Source: Shewanella basaltis (GTDB lineage Bacteria > Pseudomonadota > Gammaproteobacteria > Enterobacterales > Shewanellaceae). Taken from it: 34,124 nt of DNA. Below, one piece after another: positions 23,626 to 31,684 of this stretch. Position numbers and translations under genes: made by a program. Where the stretch lies: NCBI RefSeq assembly GCF_023283885.1, contig NZ_JAKILA010000034.1:1-34124 (forward strand), given 5' to 3'. Below the pieces are notes generated by a model that searched no databases, was not told the origin of the DNA, and saw nothing but the letters and a program-made list of their open reading frames with translations. Every line of letters begins with the position of its first letter. Position 1 is the first letter of the stretch.

Positions 23626-25095
23626 ATGTTGATTTTCCTCATTTGTATTGCGTTATTGGTGCTCGCATACAAGCTTTATAGTCCGTTTGTTGAGAAACAG
23701 GCCGGTATTGATCCTAACCTACCCACACCACAAAAGCGTTTTAATGATGGTGTCGATTATGTCCCTGTTCACCCAGCTAAAGCGTTTTTAATCCAATTTC
23801 TGAACGTAGCCGGTGTAGGGCCCATTTTTGGACCCATATTAGGTGCATTATATGGCCCGGTGGCATTAGTGTGGATTGTGTTAGGGAATATTTTAGGCGG
23901 TGCGGTACACGATTACTTTTCTGGGGTAATGAGTATCAAGGAAGACGGAAAAAGTTTACCTGAGATTGCGGGGCACTATTTTAACATCTACTTTAAAGCG
24001 GCCATGCTGATATTTACTGCAATGTTGCTGTTCTTTGTGGGTGTTGTGTTCATTATGAGTCCAGCAGGTTTGCTGAGTAACCTAGACTATTTCAAAGACA
24101 CTATTTTTGCAGACAATACCTTTTGGGTGTTGGTGATTTTAGCCTACTACTTTTTTGCAACACTATTACCCATAGACAAAATTATCACTAAATTATACCC
24201 ATTTTTTGGCGCATTAATGATTGTGATGACCACCTCTATTGCTGTGGCATTGTTAATTAGTGCCCCACAATTACCCGAGATTGGCGATATATTTGCCTAC
24301 TTTGATCACAGCCACTATAACAACGATTTACTAGAACCTAACCCAGATGGCTTACCAGTATGGCCATTACTATTTGTGACCATTACCTGTGGTGCAATTA
24401 GTGGTTTCCATTCGACACAAGCACCTATCATGGCGCGTTGTTTAACCAACGAAAAATACGTGCGTCCTGTTTATTATGGCGCCATGGTTGCTGAAGGTAT
24501 TGTGGCCTGTGTATGGGCAACAGCCGGTATTGCTGCGTTTCCTGGTGGGTATGTTGAGCTTAAAGAGATCCTTGCTCAAGGTGGCCCTGGTATGGTTGTT
24601 AACCAGGTTGCGACTACATACCTAGGGGTTGTCGGCGGTATTATGGCCATTATTGCTGTGGCTGTATTCCCAATTACTTCTGGCGACACAGCATTTAGAT
24701 CGCTGCGTTTAACCATCATCGATGCATTTAAAATCCCACAAAGCATGACTAACCGTTTGTTAGTTGCTGTACCGGTTTTGATTATTGCTTACTTTATGAC
24801 AAAAATTGACTTCACTTTGATCTGGCGTTATTTCGCGTTTTCAAACATGTTGTTGTCTACCAGTGTCTTATGGCTAGCAACTAAATACCTGTTTGACCGT
24901 GGCACCATTCATTGGATTGTGAGTATTCCTGCCATTATTGGCACCTGTGTCACTGTGTCGTACATCATGACTGCAGGCATTGGTTTTGGTATGCCGCAAG
25001 CATTAAGTCAACCCATTGGTATTGCAGTGGGTGTGGTGTCATTTATTGCGTTGTTGATTGCTCATAACAAGCGTAAAACGGCTCCTGCGGCATAA
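23626..25095 (+). CDS. CstA-family carbon starvation / peptide or pyruvate transporter, short form
   Basis: This 489-aa inner-membrane protein has the CstA-family start: PVHPAKAFLIQFLNVAGVGP, then GPVALVWIVLGNILGGAVHD. CISGFHSTQ-like and GDTAFRSLRL segments follow. E. coli CstA and BtsT are about 700 aa; this is the shorter type, lacking the extended C-terminal part. Family members import peptides or pyruvate when carbon is short. The start ATG has a weak GGGATGA ribosome site. The upstream 220 bp contain the palindrome ACCTGTTCAGGT (23558-23569). An intrinsic terminator follows, so the gene is transcribed alone. Confidence 0.88.
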   Translation: MLIFLICIALLVLAYKLYSPFVEKQAGIDPNLPTPQKRFNDGVDYVPVHPAKAFLIQFLNVAGVGPIFGPILGALYGPVALVWIVLGNILGGAVHDYFSGVMSIKEDGKSLPEIAGHYFNIYFKAAMLIFTAMLLFFVGVVFIMSPAGLLSNLDYFKDTIFADNTFWVLVILAYYFFATLLPIDKIITKLYPFFGALMIVMTTSIAVALLISAPQLPEIGDIFAYFDHSHYNNDLLEPNPDGLPVWPLLFVTITCGAISGFHSTQAPIMARCLTNEKYVRPVYYGAMVAEGIVACVWATAGIAAFPGGYVELKEILAQGGPGMVVNQVATTYLGVVGGIMAIIAVAVFPITSGDTAFRSLRLTIIDAFKIPQSMTNRLLVAVPVLIIAYFMTKIDFTLIWRYFAFSNMLLSTSVLWLATKYLFDRGTIHWIVSIPAIIGTCVTVSYIMTAGIGFGMPQALSQPIGIAVGVVSFIALLIAHNKRKTAPAA

Positions 25096-25118
25096 TGTCG
25101 TTTGGTGGTGTAATGACT

Positions 25119-25145
25119 AGGGCTGCCATTGGCAGTCCTTTTTAT
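25119..25145 (+). terminator. Intrinsic terminator of the cstA-like gene
   Basis: GGGCTGCC-ATT-GGCAGTCC (one G-U pair) is followed by TTTTTATT. It separates this gene from the convergent iron-sulfur protein gene. Confidence 0.88.
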
Positions 25146-25172
25146 TGAGCATAATTTAAAGCGTTTTTGAGG

Positions 25173-26387
25173 CTAATGGCCGATTCGATTCAGTTTTTGA
25201 ATCAACTCCATTTTAATACCATCTGGTGTTTGGCTGTGCCAGTAACCACTGACATAAGTCAGTAATGGCAACATAAACATCAAGGTGAGTAATACAATGA
25301 GTAATCCTCTTGCCGAAAGGTTGATGCCATTACGAGTGCTAAGTTGTAACGCTTGTTTTTTGGGGCAAGCAGACACGCAGCGCAAACAAGCCTGGCACTC
25401 ATCTGAACGGACGGTTTTTTGGGTATGCACCGAAATATTAGCTGGGCAGGCTCGGGTGCATTTATCGCAACTCATGCCTTTAGCATCAATTAAACAATGC
25501 TGGGTATTACGCCGGATTTTAAATGGGCTTAAAAAGCTGACTATCCCAAGTAGGGCACCGTATGGGCAAATGTATCGACAAAACCCCTGACGGCGCCAGG
25601 CGGCTAACGCAAAGATAATGCCAAAGCAGATTAATGCCGCCATTGACGGCATAAGGAAAAAGGCGGCCATTTTGAGGTCGGCCACTTTGTGATAATTACC
25701 TGCCAAATAGTGAGGAATGGTTGCCGATGGCATTGAAATGACTAAGTAACATAACGCGGCTAACAGTAAATACTTTAACATTCTTAACGGCCAATCTATC
25801 CATGCTGGAGGTAATAGCTCGGAATGGACTACTTTTTTTCTGAGTTTATAAAGGTATTCACCGGCTAACCCTAGCGGGCATGCCCAGCCACAAAATGCGC
25901 GTTTACATACAATGCCCGTCAGCAATACCACACACAGCATCACAACGGCAGCGGGATGGTTTTGATCCCATAATCCTAGAGTGATAATCGCTTTAAGCTC
26001 AATCCCGCCAGCAATGGGTAAAAACGCATCCCCCACATCAGGACGCATTAACCAGGGTGTTTCTCCAGCGTATAACATTCCAGCATTAATGGCATACTGG
26101 ACGGCAACTAACAAAATGGATAACGCAAAAAAGTGTTGGCAGATTTCACGTATTGCATTTGGTCTGCCGTCGGCATTGGCAAAGGCTGGTAGGTATTGCC
26201 CCACAAGGGTTACGACCAAAACTGAAACTAATAAGATTAAAAGTAAAGGCCAAAAAAAACTGGCGAGAGTGGCACCAATTAATAATGTTCCGCTGACCAG
26301 TGCGCCCCATTTTTTACCGCTCCAATAAAGCAGGCTGGTACTATAGACCAGTGCCAGCATTAAGGTTACCGATTCAATTGTGCTCAT
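25173..26387 (-). CDS. NapH-like membrane iron-sulfur protein
   Basis: This 404-aa inner-membrane protein has several helices, two cysteine motifs facing the membrane domain (FCGWACPLG and CRYICPYGALLG), and a ferredoxin-like part with CDKCTRACP and CQACLRCVSACP, enough ligands for two [4Fe-4S] clusters. Relatives (NapH, NosR C-terminal part, CcoG) pass electrons from quinol to periplasmic systems or to copper/iron assembly. No nitrate, nitrous oxide or oxidase genes are near, so its partner is unknown. I use the ATG at 26387 with AGGA 8 nt upstream; an ATG at 26444 in the same frame lacks a ribosome site. Confidence 0.85.
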   Translation of the reverse strand: MSTIESVTLMLALVYSTSLLYWSGKKWGALVSGTLLIGATLASFFWPLLLILLVSVLVVTLVGQYLPAFANADGRPNAIREICQHFFALSILLVAVQYAINAGMLYAGETPWLMRPDVGDAFLPIAGGIELKAIITLGLWDQNHPAAVVMLCVVLLTGIVCKRAFCGWACPLGLAGEYLYKLRKKVVHSELLPPAWIDWPLRMLKYLLLAALCYLVISMPSATIPHYLAGNYHKVADLKMAAFFLMPSMAALICFGIIFALAAWRRQGFCRYICPYGALLGIVSFLSPFKIRRNTQHCLIDAKGMSCDKCTRACPANISVHTQKTVRSDECQACLRCVSACPKKQALQLSTRNGINLSARGLLIVLLTLMFMLPLLTYVSGYWHSQTPDGIKMELIQKLNRIGH

Positions 26388-26632
26388 GTTTACATTCCTG
26401 TAGGTGATTGGAACAGAGGACATGATAAATAGTGAGAGTTGCATGTGTTGTGAGCCAGATCGATAAAGGCCTGCTGTTTTGTAATTATTTGATCTATATT
26501 GTTTTGTGTTATTTCTGTAAACAATGTAACTCAGTTGTTTAGCCTAGGGGAAACAAGCTTATGTTAATGTCATTAAGCTGTCTTATAGGCGAGTTAACTT
26601 ATGACGATTATGCCGCCAACGAATGAGAGTGA

Positions 26633-27661
26633 ATGGGTCAGTTTTCATTTGAACATTGTTTCGAAATAGATACTTTAAAGCGTTTAATCGCCCAACATCA
26701 GCATCTATTTCGGCATCAGTCGTTGGCAGATTTATATTATCGAGGTGAAAAACTCTCGGTAACGGCAATTGAGCTTGGTCAGCAGCAACAGTCATGCCCT
26801 ACGGTTTTGTTTGTTGGCGGTGTGCATGGTGTTGAACGCATAGGAACTCAGGTGGTATTGGCATTTTTAAGCAGCCTCCTTAATCGCTTACCTTGGGACA
26901 CTCATTTACAGCAATTATTGCAACAGGTGCGCTTAGCGTTTGTGCCTGTGGTCAATCCTGTGGGCTTTTTACGCGGTAGTCGCGGTAACGGTAATAATGT
27001 TGATTTAATGCGCAATGCCCCGATTGACTCTAGCGAGGACGTGACATTTTTAGTCGGCGGGCAACGAATATCCTCCAAACTGCCCTGGTATCGAGGCAAA
27101 GCAGGGATGGAACTTGAAACCGAAGCGCTTGTTAACTATGTCAAGCAATTACAACATCAAAGCACTAGTGTGATTGCACTTGATGCTCATTCCGGTTTTG
27201 GCTTGTTAGACCATGTGTGGTTTCCGCATGCGCATACTCGCCAACCGTTTGAGGGCATAGGTTATATATATCGATTAATGCAGTTGTTTGAGTCAGGTTA
27301 CCCCCATCATGGTTATTATCGTCTGGCACCACAAAGTCATTTTTATCGCACTCATGGTGATATTTGGGATTTTTTGGTTGCCAGCAATACCAGTAATAAA
27401 CCGTTTATTCCACTCACCTTAGAAATGGGCTCATGGGCTTGGGTACGTAAAAATCCGCGTCAACTGTTTAACTTTCCAGGTTATTTTAATCCGCAGCAAT
27501 CCCATCGCCATCAACGTATTTTACGGCGCCATGTGGTATTAATGCAGTTTTTGATTGATGCGGCTTATGCTCACATTGTCGAACAGATTAAGCCCGCACA
27601 ACTGAAACAGCTTAATCACCAAGCGACCCGTTTTTGGCATAAGAAATCGCAGCGAGGATAA
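26633..27661 (+). CDS. M14-type zinc carboxypeptidase-like protein
   Basis: This 342-aa protein has the zinc-binding pattern of the M14 family: H65 and E68 in GGVHGVERI, H186 in LDAHSGFG, and a probable catalytic E264 in PLTLEMGSW. NGNNVDLMRN (119-128) matches the substrate-binding Asn/Arg segment. No signal peptide is visible, so it is probably cytosolic. Such enzymes remove C-terminal residues from peptides or cell-wall fragments. GAGAG lies before the ATG. The hydrolase gene starts 3 bp after its stop, so the two form a pair. The 245 bp upstream are shared with the divergent iron-sulfur protein gene. Confidence 0.85.
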   Translation: MGQFSFEHCFEIDTLKRLIAQHQHLFRHQSLADLYYRGEKLSVTAIELGQQQQSCPTVLFVGGVHGVERIGTQVVLAFLSSLLNRLPWDTHLQQLLQQVRLAFVPVVNPVGFLRGSRGNGNNVDLMRNAPIDSSEDVTFLVGGQRISSKLPWYRGKAGMELETEALVNYVKQLQHQSTSVIALDAHSGFGLLDHVWFPHAHTRQPFEGIGYIYRLMQLFESGYPHHGYYRLAPQSHFYRTHGDIWDFLVASNTSNKPFIPLTLEMGSWAWVRKNPRQLFNFPGYFNPQQSHRHQRILRRHVVLMQFLIDAAYAHIVEQIKPAQLKQLNHQATRFWHKKSQRG

Positions 27662-27664
27662 GCC

Positions 27665-28474
27665 ATGACTACCTTGGTGTTACTGAGAGGGTTAATGCGA
27701 GACAGCCGTCATTGGTATGGCTTTGATCAATATTTAGCCCAACAGGCTGTAGATGTGATTACCGTAGATTTGCCCGGCAATGGCACATTAGTTAATCAAC
27801 CTAGCCCTACAGATCTGCAAGAATATTGCGATCCGGTGTGGCAACAGATTGATAATGCGTTAATTACGCGGGGTAAGTTACCTAAACAAACCAAGGTTGT
27901 TTTGGTGGGGGTATCAATGGGGGGGATGTTGGCGTTAACGTTAGCGGCGCAAAAGCCTGCTCGAGTGCGCCGTGTGGTGCTCATTAACAGTAGCGCGGCA
28001 AATTTATCCCCCTGGTATTATCGATTTCAACTTTGGGGACTAGTGATGTCGCTGTGTGTCGTGAGTATTAGGGCAATAAAGACTTATTGGTCAAAACGTG
28101 AACTGCCCAATAAAAACCAGTGGTTTGAGGCGATAGTGTTAACCTTGACGAGCCAGCACTTTAGCAAACGCGCTGAGGTGGTTGAGGCTTGGGGGATGTT
28201 AAGGTCACAATGTCGTACCTCATTGGCCAATGGGTTACGCCAGTTGTATGCCTGTGCGCGTTTTCATTGCCCCGTGTTACTCCCCGTTCCTGTCAGTGTG
28301 ATTGTGGCTAATCAAGACAAGCTCGCGCACCCCAAATGCAGTGAAAAATTAGCCGTGTTTTATCAAACGCAGTTACACAAAATTGATGACTGTGGCCACG
28401 ATGCCAGCCTTGATAAGCCGCAGCAATTACAGCAACTGTTAACAACAATACTGAACGTTAGCCTTGAACGTTAA
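27665..28474 (+). CDS. Alpha/beta hydrolase
   Basis: This 269-aa protein has the alpha/beta-hydrolase layout: LPGNG oxyanion-side loop (36-40), nucleophile S84 in VGVSMGGML, an acid in VIVANQDKLAHP, and a C-terminal His in DDCGHDASLDKP. The reaction (ester, lactone or amide hydrolysis) cannot be told. It begins 3 bp after the M14-type peptidase with GAGGAT as ribosome site, so the two are co-translated and may act on the same kind of compound. Confidence 0.85.
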   Translation: MTTLVLLRGLMRDSRHWYGFDQYLAQQAVDVITVDLPGNGTLVNQPSPTDLQEYCDPVWQQIDNALITRGKLPKQTKVVLVGVSMGGMLALTLAAQKPARVRRVVLINSSAANLSPWYYRFQLWGLVMSLCVVSIRAIKTYWSKRELPNKNQWFEAIVLTLTSQHFSKRAEVVEAWGMLRSQCRTSLANGLRQLYACARFHCPVLLPVPVSVIVANQDKLAHPKCSEKLAVFYQTQLHKIDDCGHDASLDKPQQLQQLLTTILNVSLER

Positions 28475-28503
28475 CCAGGCCTTTAGCGTGATGACATTAG
28501 CCG

Positions 28504-29665
28504 TTAGGCTTGCCATTTTTTGATGTCTTGCTGCCAGGCATTGGCGGTAAAATCGATAAAGGCCCTGACAACCGTTTGTTGATAACTGCGCGACAAATAC
28601 ACCGCCCACAGGGTTTTACCTGGTGCTGTTGTATTAGGTAGCACCTCTTTAAGCTTGCCCATTTGTAGATAATGGTTAGCCAAATCGGTAGACAAACACA
28701 CCACACCGTTACCCCGCAATGCGGCATTGATTAATACGCCCATGTCGTTAGCTTGTAAATTGCCTTTTACGTCAAGTAGGTGAGATTGCGAATTTGCAAT
28801 AACCTCCCAGTGTTGTTGGCTCGAGTGGCGTAAGCAATTGTGTTGTAATAAATCATGAGGCGCCAAAATGGCACCATGTTGTGCTAGGGTCTGTTGATCT
28901 TTGCTGGTTGAATTTTGTTCGAGTTAAAAACGTTTTAATCGAGGCGAATGGATTGAAGCCTAGCCACCTAAGCAAAATCTATTCAACAAAGAGTAAAACG
29001 TTTTTAGCCGAACCCTGTGGGCAGCGTTTGTCGGTCATTTTTACTGCATTATCGACTTTTTATGTAGAATAACTACACTTCAAAGTCTCTGCCTTGTATA
29101 AAAGACCAACAATTCGCTGCAAAAATAACCTTGAAAGATCAACAGACCCTAGGTAGTCGGCTGAGGCGCAGATGACGTTGTCGATGTGCATTAACCGTCT
29201 TGCGATTAAACTGTCATCTGGCTGGTGGGTGTACCGCAGAGCGATGTCGCCCCTGTCGTTGACTAATTGTGATAGGTTATCAGACAGTAATAATTGAATA
29301 TTGACCTGTGGATGCAGCCGGCAAAAAGCCTCTACTACGTCGTACAGTTTTTGTTGTCCAAGGCCTATGGGGGAGGCGATGCGTATACTGCCAACCAGTT
29401 CAGTATTGTGGCTATTGGCGCGAGACTCCATGGCGGCCACTTCGCTTAAAATACGTTGGCAGTAGTGCAGTGTTTTTTCGCCCTGCAAGGTTAGGCTGAC
29501 CTGGCGAGTTGTGCGGTGTAATAATCGCAAGGCTAACCACTGTTCAAGGTCTTTAATGTGCCGAGAAACCTGTAAACGGCTTAAACCAAGTTGTTCAGCC
29601 GCCTGGGTAAAGCTGCCGCAACTGGCCACTTCAACAAAGCTGCGCATCGCCGATATTTTGTCCAT
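28504..29665 (-). pseudogene. LysR-family regulator gene split by MITE-A copy 3
   Basis: The 5' part (29665-29153) encodes a LysR helix-turn-helix (MDKISAMRSFVEVASCGSFT; AAEQLGLSRLQVSRHIKDLE) and half of the ligand domain, up to CASADY. The 3' part (28883-28504) resumes with AQHGAILAPHDLLQHNC and runs to the normal end. Taking out the element and one CTAG joins TAC CTA GCA CAA in frame and gives 298 aa, a normal LysR length, with no other damage. As it stands, the 5' part would make a 201-aa product ending in element-derived residues. The target genes are unknown. Confidence 0.93.
28884..29152 (-). mobile_element. MITE-A copy 3, complete, inside lysR
   Basis: This 269-bp element is opposite in orientation to copy 2 and equal in length. 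Its ends are CTAGGGTCTGTTGATC and GATCAACAGACCCTAG. CTAG at both ends (28884-28887 and 29149-29152) is a target duplication, because one CTAG restores the lysR frame. The 55-nt module is at 29043-29097, with one change in its AACGCAGT end (AATGCAGT). No gene is carried. Confidence 0.95.
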
Positions 29666-29684
29666 AAGTTACAGCCAAAGGTTA

Positions 29685-29947
29685 TACCATTGTGCGTTAG
29701 CAAGTGATCTCTCAGCGAGAATTTAAAAGGGCTTAAACAAGGCGAATGACTGAATGAATAGTTATTCTCTTTCGAAGTCATGCAACGCAGTATAAGCTCT
29801 TTTAAAACTCGCCTGAAAGGAATGCCCCAGCGGCTTTTGCTCTGCGTTCTCGCTATTTGAAAGGGAACAACCATTACTACATAGCGACGCCTTAATCAAA
29901 AACCGCTGGACGCATTCTGAGTGGTCACTTATTAATGCGCAATGGTA
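29685..29947. mobile_element. MITE-B, complete
   Basis: This 263-bp element has imperfect inverted ends of about 30 bp: left TACCATTGTGCGTTAGCAAG, right end complement TACCATTGCGCATTAATAAG. It is flanked by TTA on both sides (29682-29684 and 29948-29950), a likely 3-bp target duplication. Inside are two stem-loops: TTTAAAAGGGCTTA with TAAGCTCTTTTAAA around the 55-nt module, and CCAGCGG with CCGCTGG around a TCGCTAT/ATAGCGA stem. It has no transposase. It lies between the lysR start and the stop codon of the (6-4) photolyase gene. A 97-codon frame through it is not a gene. Confidence 0.88.
29737..29791 (+). repeat. 55-nt palindromic module, MITE-B version
   Basis: ACAAGGC and AACGCAGT again bracket paired arms, here ATGACT/AGTCAT, with a GAATAGTTATTC centre. 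It shares the ten central bases TAGTTATTCT with the MITE-A version. Confidence 0.8.
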
Positions 29948-31498
29948 TTATAAGTTTTCGATGTTTTCTAATAGTGTATTGGCTTTATCAATAATGGCTT
30001 GTTGCGTGTGTGTATCCATTTTTTGCCAATTTTTATATACCATTGTCATGCGAGGGTTGCGGCTAAATTGCGCGTGATGCCGCTCGATAAAATGCCAATA
30101 TAAACTATTGAAAGGGCAGGCGTTAGCTTCTGTTTTGAGTTTGACATTGTAATGGCATGTTTTGCAATAGTCGCTCATTTTATTCAAGTAATTGCCGCTT
30201 GCCGCATACGGCTTAGTCGCCACTAAACCGCCGTCGGCAAATTGAGTCATGCCACGGGTGTTGGGCATTTCGACCCATTCTATGGCGTCTATGTAGATAC
30301 CTAAATACCATTGGTCTACCTCATCTGGGTGTAACCCCGCAAGCAAGCTAAAGCAACCTGTGACCATTAAGCGCTGAATGTGATGAGCGTAGGCATAATC
30401 AAGTGACTGCTTGATGGCTTGGTGCATGCAATTCATTTTGGTGTTGGCGGTCCAAAAATAATTTGGCAATGGCCTTTGGGCTTGTAAGGCATTTTTAGTG
30501 GCGTAATTGGGCATGTTGCCCCAATAAATGCCGCGTACATATTCGCGCCAGCCAAGTATTTGCCTTATAAACCCTTCAACTTGGGTGAGTGATATGTCGT
30601 GCTGATGTGCTTGCCAATATTGAATCACTTTATGGATCACTTCACCCGGAGAAATCATTTTTGCATTTATGGCAAATGAGAGGCGTGAGTGATACAGGCT
30701 CCAATCGGCACGGCTATTTTCGGTCATGGCATCTTGAAAACGACCAAAACGTATGAGTAAGTGCTGGCAAAAATAATCAAGTAACTGCCGAGCTTGACGG
30801 CGATTAACCGGCCACAATAATGAGCTTTGTGCTTTACCTATTGTGTTGATATTGTGCCGTTTTAGCCGAGTTAAAATCGCGCTAACATCGTTAGCAAATA
30901 ATAAAGGCGAAGGAATGTCTGTGAGATCTTGTTGTTTAAAATGTTCGCGGTTTTGCTGGTCAAAATTCCATTGGCCGCCTAAGGGCTCATCGTCTTGCAT
31001 GAGCACATTAAAGCGTTTGCGCATACGCCGATAAAAAAACTCCATTTTGACGTGTTTGTTAGGCGCAAATTGCGCCTTGATATCGTCAAACGGCAATAAA
31101 AAATGCTCGCTGTCATACTTGCTTTTGGTCACATTTGGCCAAGCTAACTCACCTAACTGTTGTGCTAGGCGATATTCATCTGGCTGTTGGTAGTCAAATG
31201 CCGTGAGCTGTTTACTGGTCATGATGTGCTCAAGCAATGCAGGCAAGTCTGGGTAGTGTTGAGTGTCATCTAGCGTAAGGTAGATTACCTGGTGGCCGCA
31301 ATTGGCTAAGGCGTTGGCGAATTCGGCCATGGCGCTAAAAAAGGCACAGACTTTTTGCACATGGTGCGTGGCATAGGTGGCTTCTTGTGCTAGTTCAGCA
31401 ATCAAATACACGGTATTTGGGCTGACATCTTTAAACCAACTGTGCGACGCATTGAGCTGGTCGCCCAAAATGAGTCTTAATGTTGTGGTTTGCGGCAA
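29948..31498 (-). CDS. Iron-sulfur (6-4) photolyase (FeS-BCP / PhrB type)
   Basis: This 516-aa protein matches the prokaryotic (6-4) photolyases with an iron-sulfur cluster, which use light and FAD to repair (6-4) photoproducts. The start LRLILGDQLN is typical. Cluster cysteines are C357, C445, C448 and C461; the spacing 88/3/13 is the same as in Agrobacterium PhrB (350, 438, 441, 454). The start is a TTG at 31498, since no ATG or GTG precedes LRLILGDQLN. It lies in the same frame as the DUF2256 gene, 51 bp after its stop. Its own stop codon touches MITE-B. Confidence 0.93.
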   Translation of the reverse strand: MPQTTTLRLILGDQLNASHSWFKDVSPNTVYLIAELAQEATYATHHVQKVCAFFSAMAEFANALANCGHQVIYLTLDDTQHYPDLPALLEHIMTSKQLTAFDYQQPDEYRLAQQLGELAWPNVTKSKYDSEHFLLPFDDIKAQFAPNKHVKMEFFYRRMRKRFNVLMQDDEPLGGQWNFDQQNREHFKQQDLTDIPSPLLFANDVSAILTRLKRHNINTIGKAQSSLLWPVNRRQARQLLDYFCQHLLIRFGRFQDAMTENSRADWSLYHSRLSFAINAKMISPGEVIHKVIQYWQAHQHDISLTQVEGFIRQILGWREYVRGIYWGNMPNYATKNALQAQRPLPNYFWTANTKMNCMHQAIKQSLDYAYAHHIQRLMVTGCFSLLAGLHPDEVDQWYLGIYIDAIEWVEMPNTRGMTQFADGGLVATKPYAASGNYLNKMSDYCKTCHYNVKLKTEANACPFNSLYWHFIERHHAQFSRNPRMTMVYKNWQKMDTHTQQAIIDKANTLLENIENL

Positions 31499-31549
31499 CA
31501 GTGTCGGTGAAGCCTGTGTGTAAAGCGTCGTCGTAGTGATTACCTTTAA

Positions 31550-31684
31550 TTATTGGTGTCGGCGACAGCGTTCGGAACAATATTTAACGTTTTCCCAGTC
31601 TTTAGCCCATTTTTTACGCCAGGCAAAAGGTCGTTGGCACACAACACAGACTTTGTGTGACAAATGTGGTTTTTTATGTGTCAT
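31550..31684 (-). CDS. DUF2256 small zinc-ribbon-like protein
   Basis: This 44-aa protein has a CxxC pair and a second CxxxC pair: KVCVVCQRPFAWRKKW, then YCSERCRRHQ. It matches the DUF2256 family, small putative zinc-binding proteins often found beside photolyase/cryptochrome genes. It starts at the ATG at 31684, overlapping the end of the upstream photolyase gene by 11 bp. The (6-4) photolyase follows 51 bp later in the same reading frame. Its function is not established; location suggests a helper in photolyase action or maturation. Confidence 0.92.
   Translation of the reverse strand: MTHKKPHLSHKVCVVCQRPFAWRKKWAKDWENVKYCSERCRRHQ

Noticed and set aside
28881..29072. 63-codon plus-strand frame over the lysR insertion
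   Set aside because: It is made of MITE-A copy 3 read in reverse and has no support as a gene.
29060..29665. 201-aa LysR protein as an intact short regulator
   Set aside because: Its last residues are translated from the MITE; the real C-terminal half lies on the other side of the element.
29581..29874. 97-codon minus-strand frame
   Set aside because: It runs through MITE-B into lysR in the wrong frame; it is typical of spurious frames in this repeat type.
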